From JAJDYQ01 sp963662865 (GTDB lineage Bacteria; Pseudomonadota; Gammaproteobacteria; JAJDYQ01), in assembly GCA_963662865.1 (NCBI GenBank), contig OY759969.1:1550001-1614000 (forward strand): a stretch of DNA of 64,000 nucleotides, given 5' to 3'. Positions within the stretch are counted from its first letter, which is position 1. Every line of letters begins with the position of its first letter. The position numbers and the translations under genes are program-made. Shown in pieces: positions 16,893 to 26,160 of the stretch. Under the pieces are notes generated by a model, which was not told where the DNA came from, ran no database searches, and worked only from the letters and a program-made list of their open reading frames with translations.

Positions 16893-18203
16893 ATGAGACA
16901 TTTTTTATTCCTGATTTTCGCGGCTGTACTGGTACCGGTATATGCCACGGAACAGTCTGGTACGGATTCGCGCCCGAGCATCGATAACATTTCGGTCCCA
17001 TTCAGCGGGATTCGTACCTTTGCCGATGTCTTTGCACGGGTAAAAAAAGACTACGTCGAGGATATTAATGACAGCGAGCTCATGGAGAATGCTATCCGGG
17101 GCCTGCTATCAGGGCTTGACCCGCATTCAGCCTATCTGGGCAAAGATGAATATCAGAACCTGCACGAAGGCACAATCGGCGAGTTCGGCGGTCTTGGCAT
17201 AGAAATCGGCGAGGAAGGCGGTTTTATCAAAGTCATCGCCCCGATAGATGACACCCCGGCCTATCATGCCGGGGTAAAGGCAGGCGATGTCATTATCCGG
17301 CTTGACGACAAGTCAGTAAAAGGCATTGGGCTGAATGAGGCCATCAAACTGATGCGTGGCGAGCCCGGCGAGCCAATTATCCTGACTATTATGCGGGAGA
17401 GGGTGGAAAAGCCTCTCAGGATCACTATTGTCAGGGATATTATCACCATCAAAAGCGTGAGAACCCGCACCCTGGAACCGGGCTATCTTTATCTACGGAT
17501 TACCCAGTTTCAATCACATACCGCGGAGCTGCTTCGTGTGGCAATAAAAAAATTCAGGGAAGAGAACCCTTCCGGCATTAATGGCGTGGTGCTTGATCTG
17601 AGGAATAATCCCGGTGGCGTGCTTACCAGCGCCGTGAGCGTGTCCGATACCTTCCTGGAGGAGGGACTGATTGTTTATACTGAAGGCCGCGATTCCGATT
17701 CAGCATCCCACTTTCGTGCCAGACCCGGCGATATGGCTGAAGGGGCTCCGATGGTGGTGCTGGTGAACGGCGGTTCCGCATCGGCCTCCGAGATTGTAGC
17801 CGGGGCATTGCAGGATCAGGGAAGGGCAATCATTCTGGGTGAAAAGACATTCGGGAAAGGATCGGTACAAACTATTCTACCCATGAGCAACGGCGACGCC
17901 GTCAAATTGACTACGGCGCGGTACTACACCCCTGCCGGCCGTTCGATCCAGGCACTGGGGATTGAACCTGATATAAAAACCCGGAACCTGAGTCTGAAGA
18001 GAGATGCGGAAACAGACCTTGCCACAGTGACCGAAGCGCAACTGAGCAAGCATCTGGAAAATGCCGAAGAGAAGCCAGAAGATGCCGCCTCCCGGTCAAA
18101 AGGCACCGACCAGTCTCTGGCAGAGCAGGATTATCCCTTATATGAAGCACTGAATTTACTGAGGAGTCTGGCAATTATAAATAACAGGGCAGTGAAATCC
18201 TGA
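16893..18203 (+). CDS. ctpA: C-terminal processing peptidase (S41 family)
   Basis: A 436-residue periplasmic serine protease with a signal peptide, an N-terminal helical part, one PDZ domain (around GGLGIEIGEEGGFIKV) and the S41 catalytic domain. The Ser-Lys dyad lies in GGSASASEIV (serine about 297) and GEKTFGKGSVQ (lysine 322), 25 residues apart as in Prc. It is of the short CtpA type. The start at 16893 follows GAGGAAGTTG; another ATG at 16881 overlaps that site. CtpA-type proteases trim or degrade cell-wall enzymes in related bacteria; here it sits beside the amidase activator EnvC. Confidence 0.93.
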   Translation: MRHFLFLIFAAVLVPVYATEQSGTDSRPSIDNISVPFSGIRTFADVFARVKKDYVEDINDSELMENAIRGLLSGLDPHSAYLGKDEYQNLHEGTIGEFGGLGIEIGEEGGFIKVIAPIDDTPAYHAGVKAGDVIIRLDDKSVKGIGLNEAIKLMRGEPGEPIILTIMRERVEKPLRITIVRDIITIKSVRTRTLEPGYLYLRITQFQSHTAELLRVAIKKFREENPSGINGVVLDLRNNPGGVLTSAVSVSDTFLEEGLIVYTEGRDSDSASHFRARPGDMAEGAPMVVLVNGGSASASEIVAGALQDQGRAIILGEKTFGKGSVQTILPMSNGDAVKLTTARYYTPAGRSIQALGIEPDIKTRNLSLKRDAETDLATVTEAQLSKHLENAEEKPEDAASRSKGTDQSLAEQDYPLYEALNLLRSLAIINNRAVKS

Positions 18204-18213
18204 GATTGATGAC

Positions 18214-19008
18214 GTGAAAGCCCAACGGATGCGGCAAGCCACCCTACTGATCGCATTACTGCTGTGCCCCCCGGGACAGGCCGGACAGGATGATCCGGCT
18301 GTCGCCATCATTATCGACGACATTGGTTACCGTACCCAGAACGACAGACAGGCTCTGGCGCTGCCCGGGCCAATCAGCTATGCCGTACTGCCTCACACGC
18401 CCGGCGCAGATGAGGCAATCCGGTCCGTGAGGAAATCGAACCGTGAGCTGATTCTGCATATGCCGATGGAGAAAGCGCACTCTCGCAGTAAAGCTGAGGC
18501 ACCGGGCACCTTGAAGCAGGACATGAACCGGATTAACTATGTTCGCGCAATCCATCGAAATATTGCCGCCGTTCCCGGCATTGTTGCCGTCAATAACCAT
18601 GAGGGTTCAGGATTAACGGCGGATATGGAACGTATGCGATGGCTGATGGAAGAACTTGCGGAATACCCTCATCTGGCATTTATTGACAGTCGAACCACAC
18701 GCCATACCGTGGCATTGAACACGGCCCGGGAATATGGCCTGGCCACAACGCATCGAGACGTGTTTCTGGATCATGAACCGGAAAAAATTCATGAGCAGTT
18801 CGAGCTACTGATTGAAACCGCCAGACGCAATGGTACCGCGCTTGGAATTGCCCATCCCCATAAAGAGACAATTCGATATTTGCGCAGGCAACTGCCGGCT
18901 CTGGAACGGCGCGGGGTGCAGCTTGTCCCCGTGAGTCGACTACTGAAGCATCAACAACATATAAAAACCGGGAGGACACATGTCAAAGGTATTGGTGCCG
19001 CTCGCTGA
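18214..19008 (+). CDS. Divergent polysaccharide deacetylase family protein (YibQ type)
   Basis: A 264-residue protein with an N-terminal signal peptide and a NodB-like fold of the divergent polysaccharide deacetylase family. Blocks include VAIIIDDIGYR with the acidic pair, ELILHMPME, and VAVNNHEGSG. Family function is unproven; its constant association with envC and ctpA points to the cell envelope. It starts with GTG at 18214 (ATG at 18229 is possible) and ends 29 bases inside the next gene. Confidence 0.88.
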   Translation: MKAQRMRQATLLIALLLCPPGQAGQDDPAVAIIIDDIGYRTQNDRQALALPGPISYAVLPHTPGADEAIRSVRKSNRELILHMPMEKAHSRSKAEAPGTLKQDMNRINYVRAIHRNIAAVPGIVAVNNHEGSGLTADMERMRWLMEELAEYPHLAFIDSRTTRHTVALNTAREYGLATTHRDVFLDHEPEKIHEQFELLIETARRNGTALGIAHPHKETIRYLRRQLPALERRGVQLVPVSRLLKHQQHIKTGRTHVKGIGAAR

Positions 19009-19525
19009 GGGATGTGAGGAACTTGAGGCGGTAACGATTATAGATCTGCTCAGGAGAGCTGGAGTTGAAGTCGTCGTGGCGGGTCTGAAGGCTGGTGTCG
19101 TCACGGCCAGCCGTGGTGTCAGGATACAGCCGGATGCGTTACTCGATGAAGCTTTGCAGCATGATTATGACATGGTGGTATTACCGGGTGGCGGCCCTGG
19201 CTCTGAACGATTGAATGCCGATGACCGTGTTCGTGACTTGCTGATAAAGATGGCCAATAGCGAAAAGTTTACCGCCGCAATATGCGCAGCGCCCAGTGTG
19301 CTGGCGAGCGCCGGTGTGCTCTCGGGCAAGTCGGCCACCTGTTATCCGGGTGCTATGGATTCAGCCGCCCTGCCGGGTCTGGATACCGGTCAGGCCGTCG
19401 TCCAGGATGGCAGGGTCATCACCTCCCGCGGTCCCGGAACAGCCATTGACTTTGCCCTGAAGTTGATTGAAAACCTTGAAGGTCAGGTCAGGCGCGACGA
19501 AGTAGAAATCAGTCTGGTTCGTTAA
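18980..19525 (+). CDS. DJ-1/PfpI family protein (YajL-like)
   Basis: A 181-residue cytoplasmic protein of the DJ-1 superfamily. The nucleophilic cysteine is in TAAICAAPSVL, the conserved glutamate is in AEGCEELEAV, and the closing block CYPGAMDS is characteristic of the YajL/DJ-1 branch, which protects proteins against oxidative or carbonyl damage; the exact chemistry is debated. A very good GGGAGG site precedes the ATG. It overlaps the end of the deacetylase gene by 29 bases and is followed by aroE after two bases. Confidence 0.92.
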   Translation: MSKVLVPLAEGCEELEAVTIIDLLRRAGVEVVVAGLKAGVVTASRGVRIQPDALLDEALQHDYDMVVLPGGGPGSERLNADDRVRDLLIKMANSEKFTAAICAAPSVLASAGVLSGKSATCYPGAMDSAALPGLDTGQAVVQDGRVITSRGPGTAIDFALKLIENLEGQVRRDEVEISLVR

Positions 19526-19527
19526 CC

Positions 19528-20352
19528 ATGGGTATTGACCAATATCTGGTGCTGGGCAATCCGGTTGCCCACAGCAAATCCCCTCTGATTCACCGCCGGT
19601 TTGCCGCGCAAACCGGTGAAAATATCCATTATGATCGCCGTCTGGTGGAAACAGGTACTTTCGAGAATGCCATTCGCACGATGCAGCGAGAAGGTATTTC
19701 CGGTGCAAATGTCACGGTTCCGTTCAAGGAGGAGGCCTATCGCATCGCGGATGAGCTGAGTAACCGCGCCGACAGAGCCGGTGCGGTCAATACGCTGACA
19801 TTCCACAGTGACAGCAGTATCCATGGCGATAATACCGATGGTGCGGGTATGGTCCGCGACATTATCGAAAACCATGGTCAGGTGCTACAGTCCAAACATA
19901 TCCTGATACTCGGTGCGGGAGGTGCCGTCAGAGGTGTGCTGAAACCCGTTATTGACCAGCAACCCCGCTCAATCACTATTGCCAATCGCACCGTGGCCAG
20001 GGCAGAACAGTTGCGCGACCTGTTTACGGGTGAGTTTGAAATTAATGCCGGTGATTTTGCCTCCCTGGCCGGACACCGATTCGACATTGTGATTAATGGC
20101 ACTTCGCTTGGCCTGCGGGGCGAGGTGGCACCGGTCCCTGATGGGGTGCTGACTGAGGCGGCCGTTGCCTATGACATGATGTACGGAGAAGGCTCCAGGC
20201 CATTTCGGGAATGGGCCAGATCCCGCGGTGCCATCATCGCACTGGATGGTCTTGGTATGCTGGTGGAACAGGCAGCAGAGTCATTTTATGTGTGGCGGCG
20301 CATTCGTCCACAGACCCTAAAGATCATTGAGCAGATTCGTGCATCCGCATAG
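19528..20352 (+). CDS. aroE: Shikimate dehydrogenase (NADP+)
   Basis: Reduces 3-dehydroshikimate to shikimate in aromatic amino acid synthesis. The 274-residue enzyme has the substrate-binding NPVAHSKSPLIH, the catalytic lysine in NVTVPFKEEA, the dinucleotide loop GAGGAVRGVL, and the phosphate-recognising NRTVARAEQL, all typical of AroE. It begins two bases after the DJ-1-like gene, so they are co-transcribed. Confidence 0.97.
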   Translation: MGIDQYLVLGNPVAHSKSPLIHRRFAAQTGENIHYDRRLVETGTFENAIRTMQREGISGANVTVPFKEEAYRIADELSNRADRAGAVNTLTFHSDSSIHGDNTDGAGMVRDIIENHGQVLQSKHILILGAGGAVRGVLKPVIDQQPRSITIANRTVARAEQLRDLFTGEFEINAGDFASLAGHRFDIVINGTSLGLRGEVAPVPDGVLTEAAVAYDMMYGEGSRPFREWARSRGAIIALDGLGMLVEQAAESFYVWRRIRPQTLKIIEQIRASA

Positions 20353-20445
20353 AGAACAGTCGCCGCAAACCATTCGTCAGGCTGGTCGCTCGCTTTGCCG
20401 GCACCTGTTGAGTCGGCTTCCAAGAATCAACCGCAGGATTCAGTT

Positions 20446-21375
20446 ATGCGCAAGAAAATTCTCAGGATAGCGACACGCCGATCACCTTTGGCCCTGTGGC
20501 AGGCTCGCTATGTGCGTGACCGCCTGCTGGAAGCCCACCCGGGACTGGAGATAGAACTGGTGGAAATATTGACCAGGGGCGACAAGATTCCGGATATGCC
20601 GCTTGCCGGAATCGGTGGCAAGGGGCTTTTCATCAAGGCGCTTGAGCAGGGATTACTGGATGGCGAGGCCGATATCGCGGTACATTCCATGAAAGATGTG
20701 CCGGCGGAATTGCCGAAAGGTTTTGAGCTTCCGGTGATCTGTGAACGTGAAGTCCCGCTGGACGCTTTCGTCTCCGGACAGTACGCCCATATAGATGAGC
20801 TGCCTGAAGGCGCATGTGTGGGAACATCAAGCCTGCGCCGGAGCAGCCAACTACTGGCAAGACGTCCGGATTTAAGGATTCTGAACCTGCGTGGCAATGT
20901 CCAAACACGTCTGGCAAAACTCGATAACGGTGACTTCGACGCCATCATTCTGGCTGCAGCCGGACTGATTCGTCTGCAGATGGAAGACCGTATTCGCAGC
21001 CCGATTCCAGCGGAGACTCTGCTTCCCGCCGCAGGCCAGGGTGCCGTGGGTATTGAATGCCGGCAAGGCGATGAAGAGATCAAAACGCTGCTGCAGCACC
21101 TGAATAACCCGGATATCAATACTTGCGTTAGTACGGAACGCGCCTTTATCCGCCGCCTTGAAGGCGGCTGTCAGGTACCTGTAGCCGGGTTTGCCCTGTT
21201 TGAAGATAACCGGATATGGCTGCGTGGTCTGGTAGCCAGCCTCAATGGTCGGGATGTGGTGGCAGGTGAAATACGTGGAGCAGCCAGTGACGCCGAGCTA
21301 CTGGGATTCACCCTTGCCGAAGACCTGCTGGACCGTGGGGCGGACAGGATACTTGCGGAGCTGCATATAAAGTAG
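20446..21375 (+). CDS. hemC: Hydroxymethylbilane synthase (porphobilinogen deaminase)
   Basis: Polymerises four porphobilinogens into hydroxymethylbilane for haem and sirohaem. The 309-residue length is standard. It has RIATRRSPLALWQA at the N-terminus, the active-site block VHSMKDVP, the arginine-rich GTSSLRRSSQ, and RLEGGCQVPVAGFA with the cysteine that holds the dipyrromethane cofactor. The start at 20446 is preceded by AGGA; the frame is open from a TTG at 20395, which would add 17 unconserved residues. hemD does not follow; a convergent helicase gene does. Confidence 0.97.
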   Translation: MRKKILRIATRRSPLALWQARYVRDRLLEAHPGLEIELVEILTRGDKIPDMPLAGIGGKGLFIKALEQGLLDGEADIAVHSMKDVPAELPKGFELPVICEREVPLDAFVSGQYAHIDELPEGACVGTSSLRRSSQLLARRPDLRILNLRGNVQTRLAKLDNGDFDAIILAAAGLIRLQMEDRIRSPIPAETLLPAAGQGAVGIECRQGDEEIKTLLQHLNNPDINTCVSTERAFIRRLEGGCQVPVAGFALFEDNRIWLRGLVASLNGRDVVAGEIRGAASDAELLGFTLAEDLLDRGADRILAELHIK

Positions 21376-21504
21376 CGGGGGCGGACATCAAACCATTACC
21401 CGCACACCGTACCACCCGATCTGTTCACCATCGCGGTTGGCGACGCCCCCTGATTACTTATCCCGGCCATGGCTGGATGACTTAACTTTTTACCGGACAT
21501 GAAT

Positions 21505-23349
21505 TTATACCGGTTCCAGGGCCCGCTTCAATCGGGCAACAAATTCTGTCTCTCTGTGACTGGTCAGCAGCAGCTTTTCTGTTGAGCGTGTCATCGCAAC
21601 GTACAGCAGTCTGGCAGCCGAGGCCGGCTCCTCTCCATCCGCCGGCATATTACCAATCCCGGACACTGCAACAACGGAAAATTCCAATCCCTTGCTGCTG
21701 TGTATAGTCATCAGCTTGACACTGTCAGCCGAGGAACTGTACTGGCTTTTCTCCCTTGATCTTCGGAGCCATTGACAGGGAACGCCCATGGACGTCAACC
21801 GGACATGCAGCTTTTCCCCCATCCAGTGACTGCGATAGGTTACGCACATATCGGACCAGGGGGTTTCCTGTTCGTCATGTATTTTTTTGAAGATACGGGC
21901 GATATAATTTACTTCCTCTTCATAGAAATCAAAGGTCTTGACCACGGGCGCAGGCCCTTGACGCCCCGTTGCCACAGGCTCAATCAGCGGCACGTGATCC
22001 TCGTCTCTGGCATTCGGCCTGAGATATTCACCGGCAAACCGGTAGGCGAAGTCAAGAATTTCCCTGGTGTTCCGGTAATTTAGTTTCAGCACCGTTGTCC
22101 GCCCCCTGGCCTGGATGCCGACACTGGACAGACTGAAGTCAAGCGGGCTTTTCTTGTCGTAGATCGACTGCGCGTCGTCATACAACAGCAGCAGTGAGTT
22201 GATATCGGGATCAACCATGCCGACGACAAGTTCCAGCCACTGCGGTTCAAAATCATGGCCTTCGTCGATCATGACTGCGCCATACTGACCTCTTGGTATC
22301 GCTCCCCTGGTGACTGCGGCAATGACGGTTTCGACCAGCCTGTCAACGTAATCGTCACCCGGCTGTGGCTTGTCGATATGGTAGGTTCGCAACTGCTCGC
22401 CGCACCAGTCATGGAAGTGATAGACGCTGGCCCGATCTCCAATACCTCGCTGTGAAATCAGTTCGCGCAGCCTGACAGCCAGAGTGATATTGAAGCAGAG
22501 AACCAGAATCGGTTTGTTCAGCAGTCTGGCGAGGTGGAGGCAGCGATAGCCCAGGATCAGGGTCTTGCCGGAACCAGCCACTCCGTGGATAACTCGATGG
22601 CCTTCCCCAAGGCTGCGGGCCAGTTGCTCCTGCTGCAGATCCATGACCTTGATAATGTCTGGCAGCAACTCTCCTGTTTCCTCCTTTTCCGATTCTGGAA
22701 AAAGACTGCCTTGATCGCCTGTATTGATTCTAATCTCGGGGTACAGATGCCAGCGGATACGGTCGATCTGCGGCAGGGTAAGAGGGCGCGGAAACTGGAA
22801 GTTGAACATATTCCACAGGCGCCCCTGAAAGGTCTCCGGCTCCACGCTTTCAATCATTTCGTCTTTACAGATGATCTGGTGCTCGGGCAATACTTCTCCA
22901 AGATCGGTAGCCTCAAATTGTTGGCGTGTAATATTGCTCAATACCACCCCAAAACCGTATGGAAAAGCCAGCTTGCCTTGATAGCGGCCCATTTGATGGA
23001 CCAATTGTGGATCCTTCTCCAGTTGTTGAAGCAACCGATAGGTGCATTGGCGCACCTGTTGCAGAGGATTGCTAACGACTTTGGCACCGCTCGGGGTGAG
23101 AATCGTCGTCTTATCCTTATCAATTTTCTGAATGGTATCCAGCTTCCAGTCCTTCACTTCCAGCAACAACAGCCCTCGAGCCGGATGCAGGATAATAAAG
23201 TCGGAATACCGTAACCTCTCACCAACAGGCAAGTCGTACCAGCAGGAGTAATCATCCTCCAGATGACTACCGATACATCGGGCAAAACGCCTTTCGCCCG
23301 CCTGCATGCGATTAATGCAACTGCTTATAGAAGGTATCAGACTTGCCAT
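21505..23349 (-). CDS. NERD-domain superfamily I DNA helicase
   Basis: A 614-residue fusion. Residues about 15-130 are a NERD (nuclease-related) domain with GERLRYSDFIILHPARG and LLEVKDWKL, the acidic-lysine core of the fold. The rest is a UvrD/Rep-type helicase: Walker A GVAGSGKT, Walker B VMIDEGHD, motif III LLYDDAQSIYD, motif IV LNYRNTREIL, motif V MTIHSSKGLEF and motif VI LLYVAMTRSTEKLLL. NERD helicases are widespread but poorly understood; DNA repair or defence roles have been suggested for related proteins. It stands alone between convergent hemC and divergent rsmA with no partner genes. Confidence 0.9.
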   Translation of the reverse strand: MASLIPSISSCINRMQAGERRFARCIGSHLEDDYSCWYDLPVGERLRYSDFIILHPARGLLLLEVKDWKLDTIQKIDKDKTTILTPSGAKVVSNPLQQVRQCTYRLLQQLEKDPQLVHQMGRYQGKLAFPYGFGVVLSNITRQQFEATDLGEVLPEHQIICKDEMIESVEPETFQGRLWNMFNFQFPRPLTLPQIDRIRWHLYPEIRINTGDQGSLFPESEKEETGELLPDIIKVMDLQQEQLARSLGEGHRVIHGVAGSGKTLILGYRCLHLARLLNKPILVLCFNITLAVRLRELISQRGIGDRASVYHFHDWCGEQLRTYHIDKPQPGDDYVDRLVETVIAAVTRGAIPRGQYGAVMIDEGHDFEPQWLELVVGMVDPDINSLLLLYDDAQSIYDKKSPLDFSLSSVGIQARGRTTVLKLNYRNTREILDFAYRFAGEYLRPNARDEDHVPLIEPVATGRQGPAPVVKTFDFYEEEVNYIARIFKKIHDEQETPWSDMCVTYRSHWMGEKLHVRLTSMGVPCQWLRRSREKSQYSSSADSVKLMTIHSSKGLEFSVVAVSGIGNMPADGEEPASAARLLYVAMTRSTEKLLLTSHRETEFVARLKRALEPV

Positions 23350-23551
23350 GGAATCGAATCTCGAAAACCGGATAATCTTAATTCGGTCATTATACGCTTG
23401 CTCCCGAATTATATGCAGTATTTGCTATTGTATCGCGCGCATCGCTTATTCATGGTTTAATAAAATGGCATGGTTCCAGTCGAATATCTTTAGTGGATAT
23501 GTTGCTTTATATGCGGCGTTATTCGCCCTTCAAAAACCCAGGTAGTGGCAG

Positions 23552-24358
23552 GTGATCCCATTGAATCACCGACCAAGAAAAAGGTTCGGACAGAACTTCC
23601 TGCACGATCAGTCGGTACTGGTCCGAATGATGCGGACGATTAATCCTCAGCCCGGTGATGCCATTGTCGAAATCGGACCTGGCGAAGGTGCCCTTACCTG
23701 CCCCTTGCTGAAGGCCCATGGAAAACTGACCGCCATTGAACTTGATCGGGACCTGATACCACCTCTGGAGGATAAGTGCCGAAATCTCGGTACGTTTACC
23801 CTGCTCCGGGGTGATGCCGTGAAGTTTGATTTTTCGACACTGGTATCAGGTGACAACAAACTCAGGATTGTCGGCAATTTGCCCTACAATATCTCCGTCC
23901 CCATGCTGTTCCATCTGGCCGAACACGCCGTAATCATCCGGGACATGCACGTGCTGTTACAGAGAGAAGTCGCATATCGTATCGCCGCACAACCCGGTGG
24001 CGGCCATTATGGCAGGCTCTCCGTTATGATGCAGACGATTTTTGATGTAGCGTTATTGTTCGATATCGGCCCCGGTGCCTTCAGACCGCCACCCAGGGTA
24101 CATTCAACCTTTGTCCGGCTGATGCCTCATGCCGCCCCCATTATCGACATTCCCTCGACGGAGGCTCTGGCAACGGTGGTTACAGCGGCCTTTTCACGGC
24201 GCCGCAAGACTTTACGAAACGGCCTGAAGCAGTTGTTCGACAGTACCCGGATAAAATCCGCTGGTATTGACCCATCAAGACGCGCCGAAACCCTGTCGCT
24301 TGAGGAGTTCGCAAGCCTGGCGCGTGTGCTAGAATCCGACCTATCTTCAAGTCACTGA
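23552..24358 (+). CDS. rsmA: 16S rRNA dimethyladenosine transferase
   Basis: RsmA/KsgA dimethylates two adjacent adenosines near the 3' end of 16S rRNA during late 30S assembly. The 268-residue protein has RKRFGQNFLHD, the SAM site IVEIGPGEGALT, and the catalytic GNLPYNIS. It starts with GTG at 23552. apaG follows after six bases and apaH after that, the standard rsmA-apaG-apaH operon. Confidence 0.97.
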   Translation: MIPLNHRPRKRFGQNFLHDQSVLVRMMRTINPQPGDAIVEIGPGEGALTCPLLKAHGKLTAIELDRDLIPPLEDKCRNLGTFTLLRGDAVKFDFSTLVSGDNKLRIVGNLPYNISVPMLFHLAEHAVIIRDMHVLLQREVAYRIAAQPGGGHYGRLSVMMQTIFDVALLFDIGPGAFRPPPRVHSTFVRLMPHAAPIIDIPSTEALATVVTAAFSRRRKTLRNGLKQLFDSTRIKSAGIDPSRRAETLSLEEFASLARVLESDLSSSH

Positions 24359-24364
24359 AACACC

Positions 24365-24736
24365 ATGCAGTATTCCATCGATGTCAAAGCTGAACCCTTC
24401 TATATCCCGGCACAATCAGACCCGGAGGAAAGCCGCTATGTGTTCGCCTATACCATTACCCTGCACAACACGGGCAATATTGCGGCCCGCTTATTGACGC
24501 GCCACTGGATCATCACCAATGCCAATGGTGAGGTGCAGGAGGTCCGTGGCGACGGCGTGGTCGGCAATCAGCCCTACATGAGGCCCGGAGAAGATTATCA
24601 GTACACTTCAGGTTCCATCATGGAAACACCGGTCGGCAGTATGCGTGGCAGCTACCAGATGATTGCGGATGACGGTACGCATTTTGATGCCGAGATTCCC
24701 ACCTTCACTCTGGCCGTTCCTGGCACCCTTAATTAA
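24365..24736 (+). CDS. apaG: Co2+/Mg2+ efflux protein ApaG
   Basis: A 123-residue beta-sandwich (ApaG/DUF525) protein. Family features seen are YVFAYTITLHNTG, the HWIITNANG strand and the glycine-rich GDGVVGNQPYMRPGEDYQY. Despite the name its biochemical role is unclear; it is linked to cobalt resistance in Salmonella. It lies between rsmA and apaH. Confidence 0.95.
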   Translation: MQYSIDVKAEPFYIPAQSDPEESRYVFAYTITLHNTGNIAARLLTRHWIITNANGEVQEVRGDGVVGNQPYMRPGEDYQYTSGSIMETPVGSMRGSYQMIADDGTHFDAEIPTFTLAVPGTLN

Positions 24737-24744
24737 TAACCACC

Positions 24745-25563
24745 ATGGCCGTCTATGCCATTGGCGATGTCCAAGGGTGCTTCACGTCCCTGCGGGAACT
24801 GTTCAGAAAAATTGGATTCAATGCCGACCAGGATCGGCTCTGGTTTGTTGGCGACCTGGTTAATCGCGGCCCGGAAAACCTGCATACCCTACGATTCATC
24901 AAGGCGCTTGGCGATAGCGCCATTACCGTCCTCGGTAACCATGATCTGCACCTGCTGGCCGTCGCCTATGGACACCGCGAAATCCATTATACCGAAGATA
25001 CCTTCGGCGATGTTGTCGCTGCCCCGGATTTTGAGGAACTGGTTAGCTGGCTGAGGAATCGACCGTTATTACATCATGACGAGGAACTTGAGTATGTCAT
25101 GGTACATGCAGGGCTACCGCCGCAATGGAGTCTGGCGTGTGCCCGTAAATGCGCCAACGAGGTTCAGCAGGCGCTGCGAGGCGATATGATTGATGATTTC
25201 CTGGCCAATATGTATGGCAACGAACCTGATCTCTGGTCGAATAGTCTCAAGGGCTGGGATCGCCTACGCTACATAACAAATAGCTTCACACGCATGCGCT
25301 ACTGCGAGCTTGACGGTACCCAGGACTTCAGAAACAACCGCGAGATCGGTTCTCAGCCTGACTACCTGCACCCCTGGTTCCGGCTGCCGAACCGTCGGAA
25401 TATGGACGTAAAAATCATCTTCGGCCACTGGGCAGCGCTCGGACAGCATCAGGAAAAAAATATCTATGCCCTCGACAGCGGCTGTGTCTGGGGGGGTAAA
25501 CTGACTGCCATGCGCCTCGACGGCGAACCCGAATATTTCCAGGTCAGTTGCAGCCGCAAGTGA
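24745..25563 (+). CDS. apaH: Bis(5'-nucleosyl)-tetraphosphatase, symmetrical
   Basis: Hydrolyses diadenosine tetraphosphate to two ADP and also removes Np4 caps from RNA in enterobacteria. The 272-residue metallophosphatase has the motif set GDVQGC, GDLVNRGP and GNHDLH with the metal ligands, plus VHAGLPPQW and FGHWAALG. It closes the rsmA-apaG-apaH operon. A palindromic hairpin follows, then convergent folA. Confidence 0.97.
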   Translation: MAVYAIGDVQGCFTSLRELFRKIGFNADQDRLWFVGDLVNRGPENLHTLRFIKALGDSAITVLGNHDLHLLAVAYGHREIHYTEDTFGDVVAAPDFEELVSWLRNRPLLHHDEELEYVMVHAGLPPQWSLACARKCANEVQQALRGDMIDDFLANMYGNEPDLWSNSLKGWDRLRYITNSFTRMRYCELDGTQDFRNNREIGSQPDYLHPWFRLPNRRNMDVKIIFGHWAALGQHQEKNIYALDSGCVWGGKLTAMRLDGEPEYFQVSCSRK

Positions 25564-25641
25564 GGGGCAGTTCTTTGGTTGTGCGCCTGCAATACCTACC
25601 ACGGGGGGCGGGAATATACCAAACTCAACAACCTGTTAAGA

Positions 25642-25664
25642 GAACTCTGATTAAATCAGAGTTC
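25642..25664. terminator. Perfect palindromic hairpin between convergent apaH and folA
   Basis: GAACTCTGAT (25642-25651) pairs exactly with ATCAGAGTTC (25655-25664) around a three-base loop. It lies at the end of two convergent genes and shares its core with the hairpin at 11168-11198. It has no T run on either strand, so a terminator role is inferred from position. Confidence 0.5.
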
Positions 25665-25666
25665 CA

Positions 25667-26158
25667 TCAGAACTTGCGTTTCAGCGTTTCAAAATAATAA
25701 GTGTAAGGATTTTTTTCGTCGGGTTGATGTGGTTCAATGGATTCCTGCAACCAGTCATCGGGTTTGAGCTCGGGGAACCAGACATCACCTGCAAAATTTT
25801 GGTCCACTTGAGTCAGATAAAGTTTATCCGCTCGCGGCAGCATCTGTTCATAGAGATTGGCGCCGCCAATAATCATGACTTCTTCCACATCACCAGCCGC
25901 ATTCAGGGCTTGTTCAAGGGAGTGGACAACAATCCCACCTTGCGCGGCATAATGCCGGTTTTGGGTAACCACGATATTGGCCCTGCCCGGCAGGGACCTT
26001 CCCAGTGATTCCCTGGTTTTACGCCCCATCACAATTGGCTTGCCCATGGTAACCGATTTGAAATGCCGCAGGTCGGCCGGTAATCGCCACGGTAACCGGT
26101 TATTACAACCGATGAGTCGATTGCGGTCCATCGCAGCAATAATTGATATTAATGGCAT
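25667..26158 (-). CDS. folA: Dihydrofolate reductase
   Basis: Reduces dihydrofolate to tetrahydrofolate with NADPH; ThyA, encoded just upstream, makes the dihydrofolate. The 163-residue enzyme has SIIAAMDRNRLIGCNNRLPW, the catalytic acidic residue in LPADLRHFK, MGRKTRESLG, and IIGGANLYEQ. The ATG at 26158 is two bases beyond the thyA stop, so translation is probably coupled; the longer frame to 26197 would lie inside thyA. Confidence 0.96.
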   Translation of the reverse strand: MPLISIIAAMDRNRLIGCNNRLPWRLPADLRHFKSVTMGKPIVMGRKTRESLGRSLPGRANIVVTQNRHYAAQGGIVVHSLEQALNAAGDVEEVMIIGGANLYEQMLPRADKLYLTQVDQNFAGDVWFPELKPDDWLQESIEPHQPDEKNPYTYYFETLKRKF

Positions 26159-26160
26159 GT

